Part shown: positions 17,759 through 28,743 of the stretch, one piece after another
Position numbering within the stretch: position 1 is the stretch's first letter
Layout of the letters: each line of letters starts with the position of its first letter
From: Muribaculum sp.
GTDB lineage: Bacteria; Bacillota; Clostridia; Lachnospirales; Lachnospiraceae
Length of the DNA stretch: 43,980 nucleotides
Assembly: GCA_023663735.1 (NCBI GenBank)
Contig: JAMPGV010000019.1
Span: forward strand, 1 to 43,980
Reading direction: 5' to 3'
Program-made: the position numbers and the translations under genes
Notes under the pieces: model-generated
Told to the model about the DNA's origin: nothing
Databases searched by the model: none
What the model saw: only the letters and a program-made list of their open reading frames with translations

Positions 17759-18943
17759 ATGGATACCATGCACACTTATCTGAAAGAGTATGGCGACATC
17801 CCTTTCACGGAGCGGCCTATGAATGACGTGGACAGTCTGGTGCTGTGCCAGTTTGCCTATCTGAAATTCGACGGGCTGGTTCCGGGCATCAGAGAGAATA
17901 AAAGCTCCGTATCTCTCGAAGAACTGGCTGCGCATCCCGAGGCGGAAAAACTGTTTGCGGACGAGCGTTTTGAGAAGGACAACCGCGCGCTTTTTGAGGG
18001 AATGCTTTCCGGCAGGCGTTTCCGCGGCATGAAACTGAACTGCCATATCAATGTGGTGGAAAAGGAATGGGAGACGCAGTTTGCGGCGATCACCTGTCTG
18101 CTGGAGGACGGCACCATCTATGTGGCCTTCCGGGGGACGGACGAGACGATCGTGGGCTGGAAAGAGGATTTTAACATGGCGTTCCTCTCCCCGGTTCCCG
18201 GACAGTCGCTGAGTGTAAAATATTTGAACATGGTGACGGCGCGGTTTCCTCATTCTTTTTATGTGGGCGGCCACTCCAAGGGCGGGAATCTGGCGGTGTA
18301 CAGCGCCATGAACTGCGTACCCGCCGTACAGGAACGGATTATCAAGATATACAGCATGGACGGGCCGGGATTTCGGCCGGAGGTGCTGAAAAACTGCGGT
18401 TATGACCGGATTGCGGACCGGGTGGTGAAGCTGCTGCCGCATTCTTCCATGGTCGGCATGATTTTTGAGTGGGATACCCGGTATCAGGTGGTGGAGTCGA
18501 GAAGTTTCGGTCTGGCACAGCACAATCCTTTTAATTGGAAGATCAAGAACGGGGCGTTTGTGCTGGCGGAGGAACTCTACGAGAGGGCGCGCCGGACGGA
18601 CAACACCATCAACGAATGGATTATCTCGCAGGACGAGAAGCGGATTAAGACGTTTGTGGACACGCTTTATCAGGTGATCTCCGCCTCGCAGGCAGACGAT
18701 CTGATTGCCATGACGGCGGATTGGAAGCGCAGCATGTCGGGGGTGGTTACCGCCATGAAGGAGTTGGATGAAGATACTGCCGGAATGCTGCAGGAGACGG
18801 TGCGGGAGTTGTTCGAGCTGGCCAAGATCCATGTGCGGGAGGAACTTGCCAAGCCTTTACAAAAAGTGCAAAAAGCCTCGAAACTCACGAAGGACAAGCG
18901 CCCTGCAGGAAGAAAGACAGAAGCGGTACACCCGACAGCGTAG
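17759..18943 (+). CDS. Mbeg1-like / DUF2974 alpha/beta hydrolase (lipase-like)
   Basis: A 394-residue protein with an alpha/beta-hydrolase core. The nucleophile elbow is YVGGHSKGGNLAVYSA (G-x-S-x-G with serine near residue 175), preceded by the oxyanion-side strand IYVAFRGTDETIVGWKEDF, both typical of class 3 lipase-like proteins. SMDGPGF follows at the next strand and an aspartate in FEWDTRYQVV could complete the triad. No signal peptide is visible, so it probably acts in the cytoplasm. The start at 17759 is eight bases after GGAGGA; the frame is open to 17735. The C-terminal 100 residues are helical and Lys-rich at the end. Its 3' end overlaps the convergent gene at 18885 by 59 bases. Substrate unknown. 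Confidence 0.8.
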   Translation: MDTMHTYLKEYGDIPFTERPMNDVDSLVLCQFAYLKFDGLVPGIRENKSSVSLEELAAHPEAEKLFADERFEKDNRALFEGMLSGRRFRGMKLNCHINVVEKEWETQFAAITCLLEDGTIYVAFRGTDETIVGWKEDFNMAFLSPVPGQSLSVKYLNMVTARFPHSFYVGGHSKGGNLAVYSAMNCVPAVQERIIKIYSMDGPGFRPEVLKNCGYDRIADRVVKLLPHSSMVGMIFEWDTRYQVVESRSFGLAQHNPFNWKIKNGAFVLAEELYERARRTDNTINEWIISQDEKRIKTFVDTLYQVISASQADDLIAMTADWKRSMSGVVTAMKELDEDTAGMLQETVRELFELAKIHVREELAKPLQKVQKASKLTKDKRPAGRKTEAVHPTA

Positions 18944-19538
18944 TAAAGCGCGGATCCAGCCGTTCAGGATGCCATTGAAGCCCCAGAATGGGAAGGCTTT
19001 CATGGGCGATCCCCTCGGGGCATTCGTCCTCCGGACAGAATTGGATGACCCGCAGGCCGGTTCCGAGTCTGCCCAGACATTGGTGGTGGGCCGAGTTGAC
19101 CACGGCTTCTCCGCCATAGAGTACATGCAGGAGAGAGCCTTGCAGGATGCGTGTATTATGATAGAGATCTTGGCCGGGACACAGATGCAGGCGGGCGGAG
19201 TCCATGTCCTGCATGATGGTGCCTCCGAAGGCGACATTGATGAGCTGCATCCCCTTGCAGACGCCAAGAACCGGACGCTTGTTCCGGATGCACAGTTCCA
19301 GCGCTTGAAACTGCAGGATATCCAGTTCCGTGTCGATGCTGCGGGAACCGCGGTTGTTTTCCCCGAAGAAGGCGGGGGTGATGTCGCCGCCGCCGGGCAG
19401 CAGAAGCCCCTGACAGGAGGAGACTTCCCCGGGATTTAAGGTGGTGACGGGGGTCAGGGCATTTTCCTGCAGAAAGCGTTCGTAGTTGGCCGTGTCTTTG
19501 GGGCGGCCGAGAATGGCGATTTTGAGGTTTTGCGGCAT
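18885..19538 (-). CDS. Peptidase C26 / class I glutamine amidotransferase-like hydrolase
   Basis: A 217-residue hydrolase of the same family as the gene at 16838. It carries GLLLPGGGDITPAFFG, the cysteine nucleophile in LGVCKGMQLINVAFGG, and the histidine/glutamate pair in LQWHPERLDP. The start at 19538 is taken because AGGAAC lies nine bases away and the family's N-terminal strand (LKIAILGRP) begins there; the frame stays open to 19712 but would then overlap the promoter side of the divergent YfhO gene. The two C26 proteins in the window differ greatly, so they are not a recent duplication. Its tail overlaps the hydrolase gene on the other strand by 59 bases, a tight convergent arrangement. 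Substrate unknown. Confidence 0.85.
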   Translation of the reverse strand: MPQNLKIAILGRPKDTANYERFLQENALTPVTTLNPGEVSSCQGLLLPGGGDITPAFFGENNRGSRSIDTELDILQFQALELCIRNKRPVLGVCKGMQLINVAFGGTIMQDMDSARLHLCPGQDLYHNTRILQGSLLHVLYGGEAVVNSAHHQCLGRLGTGLRVIQFCPEDECPEGIAHESLPILGLQWHPERLDPRFTTLSGVPLLSFFLQGACPS

Positions 19539-19623
19539 GGTTTGTTGTTCCTGACACAAAAGTGTATACATTAGTATATGCGGCGCGGCCTGTTTTTTGC
19601 ACGCGGCCGGAAAGGTGGATGAA

Positions 19624-22152
19624 ATGCGGATTCGACAACGGAAAAATATGGTCTTGGGGCTATTGTCTTTTGTGCTGCCGGTGGCGGTCATGCTCGTGAT
19701 TTTTATCATCAAGGGAATTTATCCGTTCGGCGGGAGAAGTTTTCTGAGTACGGATTTGTATCACCAGTATATGCCGTTCTACAGCGAATTTGTCCGGGCG
19801 GTGAAGAGCGGGCAGGGAGTGTCCTATACATGGAATGTGGGAATCGGAACGAATTTTCTGGCGTTGTATGTGTACTATCTGGCCAGCCCGTTCCACTGGC
19901 TGGGATTTCTGGTGCCGGAGCAGTATCTGATGGAGTTCTTGACGTATCTGGTGGTGGTCAAAATCGGGCTGTGCGGGCTGAGTGCCTTTTGGTATTTCAA
20001 GGGACGCGCGGCGGAGCTGGGGATAACGGCGCTGTTTTTCTCCCTGTGCTATGCGTTGTCGGGGTTTCTCGCGGCCTATAACTGGAATATTATGTGGATC
20101 GACTGCGTGATTCTGCTGCCGGTTATTATGCGGGGGGTGGAGAGGCTTGTCCGGGAGGGCAGGCCGGGTCTCTACTGCGTGGCGCTGGGGCTTTCTATCT
20201 TTACGAACTTTTACATTTCGATTATGATCTGTATTTTTCTGGTGCTGTATTTTCTGGTGCTGTATTGCACGGAGCGGCACCCGATGCCTGACGGGAACGC
20301 GGGCCGGGCGCGGCGCTGGGCGGCTCATATCAAGCCGATCGGGCAGTTTGCCCTGTATTCCCTTCTTGCGGGAGGCATGGCGGCCGTGCTGCTGCTTCCG
20401 GAAGTCTGCGCCCTGCTGGCCACGGATTTCGGGGACATCAGTTTCCCGGACAAAGTGGAAAGCTATTTCTCTGTGCTGGACATGCTGGCCAGACATTGTG
20501 TGGCGGTATCGGTGGAAAAAGGGCTGGATCACTGGCCGAATATCTACTGCGGTGCTGGCGTGTTTTTGTTTGTGCCGCTCTATGCGCTCAACGGCAGGAT
20601 TCCCGCGCGCAAGCGTTTCGGTATGCTGGCGTTGGCGGGCGTCTTTCTTTTGGGATTTGGCACTTCGGTGTTGAATTTTATCTGGCACGGGTTGAATTAT
20701 CCGGATTCCCTGCCCGCAAGGCAGTCCTTCATCTATATTCTGCTGGTGCTGGCCATGTGCCAAGACGCCTGCGTGTATCTGGAACCGGGAGAAAAGACGG
20801 CGAAGGAGCGCGTCGTACATATTTATCTGGGGGCGGTGGCGGCGCTGTTGTTCGTGGAAAAATTTGTGGAGCATGAGGATTTCCTGCCCGGCGTGGAATG
20901 GCTGACGCTGTTGTTCGTCACGCTGTATGCGGCGCTGTTGTATCTGGGGCTGGTTCACGGTACGAAGCGGTGGCGCACGGCGGTTGGATGGATCGCCATG
21001 ACGGCGGTGGTGGCGGAGACGGGAATCAACACCTACTGCACCAGCGTCAGCAATGTGAGCCGGGCGGCTTATCTGGAGTATCAGGAGGATTACCGTTCCC
21101 TGTACGAGTGGACGCGGGAACAGGAGAAGGGATTTTACCGTCTGGAGAAATTTACCAGAAAGACCAAAAACGACGGCACGTTGACCGGATACCCCACGGC
21201 TTCCGTATTTTCCTCCACGATGAATTCCGCAGTGATGGATCTCTACGAGCGGCTCGGTATGCGCCACAGCAAAGTGTTCTACGGATATGACGGCGCAACG
21301 GCGCTCACTTCCGCGCTCTTAAATGTGAAGTATCTCTTCGGCGAATCGGACGGGTACGAAAACGCCCTCTACCGCGTCTGTAACGAAAGCGGCGGCATAA
21401 GCCTCTACCGCGCGGAGTACGCGCTGCCCTTCGGGTATGTGGCCCCCACCGGGTATGATCTGCCGGAAGGCTTTTCCTACAGCGGACTGCGCCTGCAGAA
21501 CCAGATGGTGCATGATCTGGGGATCGAGGGACAGCTTTTTGTGAAATGCGACGGGGATTTCTCGGGGGAAAATATACGGTTTGCCGCGCCGGAGGACGGC
21601 GTCTACTACGGCATCATCAGCGCTTCCGGCACCAGAAAGGTCAAGGTGACGGGCGGATCGCTCAGCGAACAGAATTTTCAGGATTTAAAGAGAGGTTCCG
21701 TGCTGTATCTGGGATATCTGGAGCAGGGCAATCTGCTGTTTCTCAAAAACGGCGACGAGGACGATCAGACCAAGGAGATCGAAGTAGATATCTATCGAAT
21801 GGACGAGGCGGTTCTGCGGGAAACGATCTCGGTTCTGTCGCGGAATCAGCTGGAGGAGGTGTCCTATGACAGCACCCGGATCGCCGGAAGCCTACAGCTG
21901 GAACAGGCGGGCAGGCTGATTCTGTCTGTCCCGTATGAGAAGGGATGGAGCGTGACGCTGAATGGGGAGCGCGTGGAGCCGGAGCTTTTTGGGGGCGCCT
22001 TGATGGCGTTTGACCTGCAGCCGGGAAACTATGAACTCCGGATGCGCTATGTACCCTACGGAAAGTATGCGGGAATGGCGGTCAGCGCGGTGAGCATCTG
22101 CTGTTTTGCGGCGCTGATGTGGTTTGGAAGGCGGCGCAGAAAATTCAGGTAG
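19624..22152 (+). CDS. YfhO family membrane protein
   Basis: An 842-residue polytopic protein with about a dozen helices in the first 500 residues and a large extracellular C-terminal region, then a final helix (YAGMAVSAVSICCFAALMWF). Family features include GGRSFLSTDLYHQYMPFYSEF, YTWNVGIGTNFLALYVYYLASPFHWL and ASVFSSTMNSAVMDLYERLGM. YfhO proteins are GT-C-like and in some Firmicutes are needed to decorate lipoteichoic acid with sugars; the substrate here is unknown. The start at 19624 is seven bases after GGTGG; an upstream TTG at 19597 is also open. It diverges from the C26 gene with 85 bases between them. The next gene's ribosome site lies inside a hairpin that probably also ends this transcript. 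Confidence 0.9.
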   Translation: MRIRQRKNMVLGLLSFVLPVAVMLVIFIIKGIYPFGGRSFLSTDLYHQYMPFYSEFVRAVKSGQGVSYTWNVGIGTNFLALYVYYLASPFHWLGFLVPEQYLMEFLTYLVVVKIGLCGLSAFWYFKGRAAELGITALFFSLCYALSGFLAAYNWNIMWIDCVILLPVIMRGVERLVREGRPGLYCVALGLSIFTNFYISIMICIFLVLYFLVLYCTERHPMPDGNAGRARRWAAHIKPIGQFALYSLLAGGMAAVLLLPEVCALLATDFGDISFPDKVESYFSVLDMLARHCVAVSVEKGLDHWPNIYCGAGVFLFVPLYALNGRIPARKRFGMLALAGVFLLGFGTSVLNFIWHGLNYPDSLPARQSFIYILLVLAMCQDACVYLEPGEKTAKERVVHIYLGAVAALLFVEKFVEHEDFLPGVEWLTLLFVTLYAALLYLGLVHGTKRWRTAVGWIAMTAVVAETGINTYCTSVSNVSRAAYLEYQEDYRSLYEWTREQEKGFYRLEKFTRKTKNDGTLTGYPTASVFSSTMNSAVMDLYERLGMRHSKVFYGYDGATALTSALLNVKYLFGESDGYENALYRVCNESGGISLYRAEYALPFGYVAPTGYDLPEGFSYSGLRLQNQMVHDLGIEGQLFVKCDGDFSGENIRFAAPEDGVYYGIISASGTRKVKVTGGSLSEQNFQDLKRGSVLYLGYLEQGNLLFLKNGDEDDQTKEIEVDIYRMDEAVLRETISVLSRNQLEEVSYDSTRIAGSLQLEQAGRLILSVPYEKGWSVTLNGERVEPELFGGALMAFDLQPGNYELRMRYVPYGKYAGMAVSAVSICCFAALMWFGRRRRKFR

Positions 22153-22173
22153 TTTTATTGGACTAATTATATG

Positions 22174-22232
22174 ATACCTTCTTATCAGAACGAGTCGTAA
22201 CGGACACAGGCTGATAAGGAGGTATTTTTATT
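22174..22232 (+). terminator. Terminator hairpin whose 3' arm contains the next gene's ribosome site
   Basis: Bases 22174-22188 pair with 22211-22225 (15 pairs, one G-U) around a 22-base loop, followed directly by a T-rich run to 22232. The 3' arm reads CTGATAAGGAGGTA and holds the AAGGAGG ribosome site of the gene starting at 22233. The structure can therefore end the yfhO transcript and also hide that ribosome site in any message reading through. The pairing is directly visible; the regulatory role is inferred. Confidence 0.7.
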
Positions 22233-22646
22233 ATGAGGAGAAAAGCGGGACGTTTGGCCATTATGATACTGGCGGTGATCTGTATCGTTCTCTTCGGCGC
22301 GGCGGGAAGTGCGAAAGCCCAGAGACAGACGGCGCAGGAAGGACGGGAGAGGCGTTGCCGGGAACGGGAGGAAGAACTTCTGGAGCAAGTCAGGACCTAT
22401 CTGGCGGACCGGGGATTTTCGGACAGCGGCGTCACCCTGAGCCGTACCGTGGAGGAAGGGCGCGGGAGAAGCTACACGGTTACCGTTCATCACAGGCGCA
22501 TCGACAGGATGGGCGGAGAAGAGCGGGCGCGGCTTGGCGGACAGCTGGAGGAGGTGTGCGGAAGCTGGTTCGGCAGCGGCTCGGCGGAACGCGGCTGTGT
22601 GGAATGTCGGTTTTTGCTCGCAGATGATCTGCCGTCTGGCTTCTGA
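22233..22646 (+). CDS. Small secreted or membrane-anchored protein, unknown function
   Basis: A 137-residue protein starting MRRKAGRLAIMILAVICIVLF, a clear signal peptide or single membrane anchor with a possible cleavage site after AGSAKA. The rest is rich in Arg and Glu, helical to about residue 60, and then has an alternating strand-like part (SYTVTVHHRRI) and two cysteines near the end. No family was recognised. AAGGAGG at 22216-22222 is ten bases upstream of the ATG but lies in the hairpin described at 22174-22232. Codon use matches the neighbours, so the gene is judged real. No promoter is evident between the yfhO stop and this gene, so expression may depend on readthrough. Confidence 0.65.
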   Translation: MRRKAGRLAIMILAVICIVLFGAAGSAKAQRQTAQEGRERRCREREEELLEQVRTYLADRGFSDSGVTLSRTVEEGRGRSYTVTVHHRRIDRMGGEERARLGGQLEEVCGSWFGSGSAERGCVECRFLLADDLPSGF

Positions 22647-22774
22647 GGCGGGTGAGAGACCCAAAGTCCGCAAAGGCGGAAAATGCGGTAAAATTTGCAT
22701 GACATTTACGGGAAATAGGGGTATACTCTTACTAGACGAATCCGCGCGGGCGGCGTCCGAAAGGAGTCTTGTAA

Positions 22775-23374
22775 ATGGCATTTATTCCCATACCCCATGA
22801 GATCTATAAACATTTTAAAGGAAATCTATATCAGATAACGGCGGTGGCAAGGCATACGGAGACGGAAGAACTTCTGGTGGTGTATCAGGCGCTCTACGGC
22901 GACTTTCAGACCTATGCGAGACCCTTGGAGATGTTTCTGAGCGAAGTGGACAGGGAGAAATATCCGGACGTCCGGCAGAAATACCGTTTTGAGCTTCAGA
23001 GTGAGAATGCCGACAGACAACGGGAGCGGGAACAGGACAGTGCGGGTTCCCGGACGGCGAAGAAATCGGCGGACGGTCAGGCCGAGGCTGCGGACGGAGC
23101 GCAGGAATGCGCAAAACCTGCGGAACAGACTTGCACAGAGGCGGAGGAGCTGAATCTTGACCCGCAGGTGCTTGCGTTTCTGGATGCAGACTCCTATGAG
23201 GAGAGGCTGAATCTTCTGGCGGGACTTCACCACCGCATCACGGACGAGATGATCACCACCATGGCGGTGGCCTGTGATGTGGAGGTGCCGGAGGGAGATA
23301 CGGAGAGCCGGTACGTTTCGCTCCGCTCCTGTCTGCTGACGCTGGAAAAGTACGAGTGCAACCGTCTGCGTTAG
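22775..23374 (+). CDS. DUF1653 domain protein
   Basis: A 199-residue soluble protein. Residues 1-70 form a DUF1653 domain: PIPHEIYKHFKGNLYQITAVARHTETEELLVVYQALYGD and RPLEMFLSEVD. A hydrophilic Glu/Ala-rich linker (about 85-125) leads to a helical C-terminal part (LDPQVLAFLDADSYEERLNLLAGLHHRITDEMITTMAVACDV) that resembles an accessory domain. DUF1653 has no established function. AAGGAG lies nine bases before the ATG. A possible promoter is TATACT at 22722-22727 with TTGCAT at 22695, though the 21-base spacing is too long for confidence. The 5'-nucleotidase gene starts 55 bases after the stop. Confidence 0.8.
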   Translation: MAFIPIPHEIYKHFKGNLYQITAVARHTETEELLVVYQALYGDFQTYARPLEMFLSEVDREKYPDVRQKYRFELQSENADRQREREQDSAGSRTAKKSADGQAEAADGAQECAKPAEQTCTEAEELNLDPQVLAFLDADSYEERLNLLAGLHHRITDEMITTMAVACDVEVPEGDTESRYVSLRSCLLTLEKYECNRLR

Positions 23375-23429
23375 CGCCCCTAAGCCGTTTCTGAAATTGT
23401 TTTGCGGTTTTATCGGAAAGGAGCGGCTT

Positions 23430-24372
23430 ATGACGATTAAAAAACAGGCGGGACAGAATAAGATGGTGGTCGGGATCTCGGCGCGGGCGCTTTTTGACTT
23501 GACCAAAGAACATGCGCTCTATGAGGAGCAGGGGGTGGAGGCCTACTGCCGTTACCAGATCGAGCATGAGCAGGAGCCGCTGCTTCCGGGTCCGGGATTC
23601 GGGCTGATCCGCTCGCTGCTGTCTTTGAATGCGCTGAGCGGAGAGCCGCTGGTGGAAGTCATTATCATGTCCCACAACAGCCCGGACACTTCCCTGCGCG
23701 TGTTCCATACCGTCCGGCATTACGGTCTTGGGATCACCCGGGCGGTGCTGGCAAGCGGCGCATCTCTGGCTCCGTATCTGGAGGCTTTCCACACGGATCT
23801 GTATCTGTCCGCCTGTGAGGAGGATGTGCAGTCCGCGGTGGACAGCGGGATCGCCGCCGGCATTGTCTGCACGGAGCCGGGAGGTGTCTTTGGCCTAAAA
23901 AAGGGTCAGGAACCCGCGCAGATCCGGATTGCCTTCGACGGCGACGCGGTGCTGTTTTCAGACGAGTCGGAGCAGATTTTCCAGACCAGAGGGCTTCACG
24001 CCTTTGAGGAGAACGAGGAGAGAAACGCCAGAAATCCCTTGGCGGAAGGACCGTTTGCAAATTTTCTGAGAAAGCTCTCGGATCTGCAGAATGTCCTGCG
24101 GGACGGGCTGGGCGTCTGTCCGATCCGCACGGCTCTGGTGACCTCCCGGAGCGCCCCGGCGCATGAGCGCGTTATCAGAACCCTGCGGTCGTGGAATGTG
24201 CGGGTGGACGAGGCTTTTTTTCTGGGCGGTCTGGAGAAAAAGGCCGTGCTGGCGGCATTTGGGGCGCAGATTTTTTTCGACGACCAGTCGGCGCACACGA
24301 TGAGTGCGGCGCAGGCGGTTCCCGCCGCTAGAGTACCCTATCGCAAAAATAAGAGGAGAGAGAATTGTCTGC

Positions 24373-24401
<29 letters not shown>
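23430..24401 (+). CDS. 5'-nucleotidase, cytosolic NT5C1-like family
   Basis: A 323-residue cytoplasmic phosphatase expected to release phosphate from nucleoside 5'-monophosphates. The recognisable blocks are MVVGISARALFDL (N-terminal strand), EVIIMSHNSPDTSLRVFHTVRHYGL, LYLSACEEDVQSAVDSGIAAG, the acidic metal motif RIAFDGDAVLFSDE, NPLAEGPFANFLRKL and FFLGGLEKKAVLAAF, all in the order of the NT5C1/PF06189 family. The start at 23430 lies six bases after AAGGAGC; the frame is open upstream to 23397. The 3' end overlaps the SfsA-MutY start by 29 bases, so the two are probably co-transcribed and perhaps translationally coupled. The final dozen residues extend past the usual conserved end. Confidence 0.85.
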
Positions 24402-26210
<1,809 letters not shown>

Positions 26211-26211
<1 letters not shown>

Positions 26212-27239
26212 TGAAACTGTTGTCTATTGCGGTTCCATGCTATAATTCTGAAAATTACATGCGGAAATGTATCGAGTCCCTGCTGGCAGGGGGGGAGAAT
26301 GTGGAGATCCTGATTGTGGACGATGGCTCCGACAAAGACCGCACCGCGGAGATCGCAGACGAGTATGCGGCCAATTACCCCACGATCGTGAAAGCCATTC
26401 ACAAGGAAAACGGAGGCCACGGCTCGGCGGTGAACGCGGGGATTGCCCACGCCACCGGGCTTTATTTTAAAGTGGTGGACAGCGACGACTGGGTCAAGAA
26501 AGAGGCTTATCTGCAGATTCTGGATAAGTTGGAGGAATTGACCGGCGGAGCTACCGCGCTGGATATGTTCATCAGCAATTATGTCTATGAAAAAGAGGGG
26601 GAGAATCGCAAGAAAGTAATGCACCACAGACGCACCCTTCCGCGGGACGAAATGTTCACATGGAAGGACTGCCATCATTTTATAAAGGGGCATTATATTC
26701 TGATGCATTCCGTGATTTTCCGCACCAGACTTTTGAAAGAATGCGGTATGCAGCTGCCCGAACACACCTTTTATGTGGACAATCTCTATGTGTTTGAGCC
26801 GCTGCCCTATGTGAAAAATATGTATTATCTGGACGTGAATTTCTACCGCTACTATATCGGCAGGGAGGATCAGTCCGTAAACGAGAACGTGATGATCGGG
26901 CGCATTGACCAGCAGCTGAAAGTCAACCGGCTGATGATCGACTATCTGTGCGAGCGCAAGGCGGAGATCGCCAGAAATAAGCGGCTGTACCAGTATATGC
27001 GCAATTATCTGGAGATCATTATGACGGTGTCTTCCGCTTTGCTGATCCGTTCCGGCACGGAGGAACATTTGGAGATGAAAAAAGCCCTCTGGCGATATCT
27101 GAAGGATAAAGACAAAAGTCTGTATCTGTATATGAGGCACGGGATCATGGGAGGCACCATGAATCTGCCGGGCAGAAGCGGCCGAAAGATTTCCACGGAC
27201 GCTTATCTGATCTGCCAGAGAATTTTTAAGTTCAACTGA
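26211..27239 (+). CDS. Family 2 glycosyltransferase
   Basis: A 342-residue enzyme with the GT-A fold of GT2. The N-terminus LLSIAVPCYNSENYMRKCIESLL, the nucleotide-binding EILIVDDGSDKDRTAEIAD, the acceptor-side ENGGHGSAVNAGI and the metal-binding VDSDDW are all present. No membrane helix follows, so it is probably a soluble or membrane-associated transferase that adds a sugar to a surface glycan. Its ATG shares one base with the stop of the SfsA-MutY gene (TGATG), and AAGGAGG is six bases upstream, so translational coupling is likely. Its last 37 bases overlap a minus-strand frame. Donor and acceptor cannot be deduced. Confidence 0.9.
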
Positions 27240-27781
27240 AGAGTATTCCATATTTGCGGACGGGCAAAAGTTTGTCGAGTTAGGGGAGGAAAGTGTGAAA
27301 TAGGACATTGTGCTATCCCATGCCAATACCTATTTTCAGTTTCGTCTTCAGCATTGGGAACCAGCCTTTGCTCCTTTGGGTACAGCAATAGATGATTCCG
27401 CAGGTTTTGGTTGAATTCAATCACGATAGTCCAGATTATGCCGGATACAAGCATTATGTTTTCCGCATAATAGGTGATAGGCGCAAATGTCTTTATCATA
27501 AAATAATGATGAAATAATTTATTGAGTATCCAACCGGTTACCATGCTGCTTAAAATCGTAAAGATCCGCCCACCCAAAGTAGTGTTCAAATGACAACCCA
27601 TGCTCAATAATATTTCCGGTAGAAAAATAAGAAGAACCACTATTGGCATTCCGGAGCCGCGCCCTGAAAAATTGGTTCTTTCCAAAGACCAACCGTGTAT
27701 CATAAAGATTGATACCGGATAGAAAAACAAAATATATAAATTGTAAAAAAATATAATTTCTTTACCTGCATTTCTATTCAT
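27203..27781 (-). CDS. Hypothetical membrane protein, possibly decayed at its 3' end
   Basis: A 192-residue frame with about four hydrophobic segments in the first 130 residues (IIFFYNLYILFFYPVSIFMI, GMPIVVLLIFLPEILL, FTILSSMVTGWIL, AENIMLVSGIIWTIVI). The last 45 residues are polar, show no conserved look, and the final part overlaps the glycosyltransferase gene on the other strand, as if the original stop had been lost. No good ribosome site precedes the ATG at 27781. The stretch 27250-27790 is visibly AT-richer than its flanks. No family was recognised. It may be a lineage-specific gene or a remnant of a longer membrane protein. Confidence 0.4.
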   Translation of the reverse strand: MNRNAGKEIIFFYNLYILFFYPVSIFMIHGWSLERTNFSGRGSGMPIVVLLIFLPEILLSMGCHLNTTLGGRIFTILSSMVTGWILNKLFHHYFMIKTFAPITYYAENIMLVSGIIWTIVIEFNQNLRNHLLLYPKEQRLVPNAEDETENRYWHGIAQCPISHFPPLTRQTFARPQIWNTLQLNLKILWQIR

Positions 27782-27898
27782 TTTTATCTCGTATGACGTA
27801 AGTTCTGTATTCCCATGTTCGCCGAAAACTTTCCAAAGTTTATCACAATTCCGTTTATAAGCAAAGGAATACTGTGTTACAATCCATTATATTACATC

Positions 27899-28588
27899 TT
27901 AACGGACGATCTGAGGATTGGCCTTTTTGCGGCGGCTGCGCGCAGTACGGATGGCCAGCACCGGATCAAAGCGGTATACCACCGCATACATTACCGCGGC
28001 CATGCAGAAGGCCGTGAGTACGTCAAAAACGGAGTGCTGTTTGATGAACACCGTGGACAGGATGATGGAACCTGCCAACAGGAACGATCCGATCTTGACT
28101 CCTTTTTTGTCCGAGAGCGATTCACAGTGCATCACGGCGAAATGCGCGCCCAGCGAGTTATACACATGGATGCTCGGCCATAGGTTGGTGGGCGTGTCCG
28201 TACTCCAGAGCGAGGCTACCATCCGGGTAAAAATGTTGTCTCTGGGCATCTCATGCAGCCTCAGATGATGGCCGTTTGGCCAGAGCGTGGATATGATCAA
28301 AAAGATTGTCATACCGGTAAACAGGAACACGCAGGTTCTGTAATAATCGGTTTTGTCGGTGAAAAACAGGTATAGCACCGTGGCGGACACATAGGCAAAC
28401 CACAAAAAATATGGAATGACGAATACCTCACAAAACGGTATGTAATCGTCCACATTCATGTGGATCACATGGTAATGTGAAGTGACGGTCTGTTCCAGAT
28501 GCCAGAACCATACCCAGTAAATGACGCCGTAGACAATGAGCGGCACCGCGTGACGGTACTTTGCCCAAAGTGCCTTGCACTTTTCCAT
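27899..28588 (-). CDS. PAP2 superfamily membrane phosphatase
   Basis: A 229-residue protein with about five or six membrane helices. The phosphatase motifs are NLWPSIHVYNSLGAH (serine/histidine block) and STVFIKQHSVFDVLTA (histidine nucleophile with a following aspartate), matching PAP2-like enzymes that dephosphorylate lipids such as phosphatidic acid or polyprenyl diphosphate. The lysine/arginine block that usually comes first is not clear. Two ATGs (28600 and 28588) are possible; GGAAAGG lies one base before the first and 13 before the second, so the start is uncertain. A likely promoter lies at 28716-28743 and a strong hairpin in the leader. It is convergent with Rho's upstream region. 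Confidence 0.8.
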   Translation of the reverse strand: MEKCKALWAKYRHAVPLIVYGVIYWVWFWHLEQTVTSHYHVIHMNVDDYIPFCEVFVIPYFLWFAYVSATVLYLFFTDKTDYYRTCVFLFTGMTIFLIISTLWPNGHHLRLHEMPRDNIFTRMVASLWSTDTPTNLWPSIHVYNSLGAHFAVMHCESLSDKKGVKIGSFLLAGSIILSTVFIKQHSVFDVLTAFCMAAVMYAVVYRFDPVLAIRTARSRRKKANPQIVR

Positions 28589-28626
28589 AATAATAACCAT
28601 GCCTTTCCGTAACCTGCAAATTCTTG

Positions 28627-28654
28627 ACAACGAAAAGCGCAAGCTTTTTGTTGT
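28627..28654 (-). promoter_or_regulatory. Hairpin in the PAP2 gene leader
   Basis: A 12-base arm (28654-28643 on the minus strand, ACAACAAAAAGC) pairs with 28638-28627 except for one A-C mismatch, around a four-base loop. It lies about 40 to 65 bases upstream of the PAP2 start, inside the transcript from the promoter at 28716. No T-run follows on the minus strand, so a role in message folding is likelier than termination. Confidence 0.45.
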
Positions 28655-28715
28655 ATGCTATCGCAGGCACAAATTTGTATTCCTCCCTGTGTGGGCTAAT
28701 GCCTAAACACTTTCT

Positions 28716-28743
28716 AGTATAATCGAAATATTGGAAAATGCAA
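28716..28743 (-). promoter_or_regulatory. Promoter for the PAP2 gene
   Basis: On the minus strand TTGCAT (28743-28738), a 16-base spacer and TATACT (28721-28716). The start would be near 28709, giving a leader of about 110-120 bases with the hairpin at 28627-28654. Confidence 0.5.

Noticed and set aside
19660-21267. Minus-strand frame across the YfhO gene
   Set aside because: Extreme His/Arg/Gln content typical of a shadow frame over membrane-protein codons.
28601-28709. Possible known riboswitch in the PAP2 leader
   Set aside because: The hairpin is clear, but consensus features of cyclic di-GMP, fluoride or similar classes are missing.
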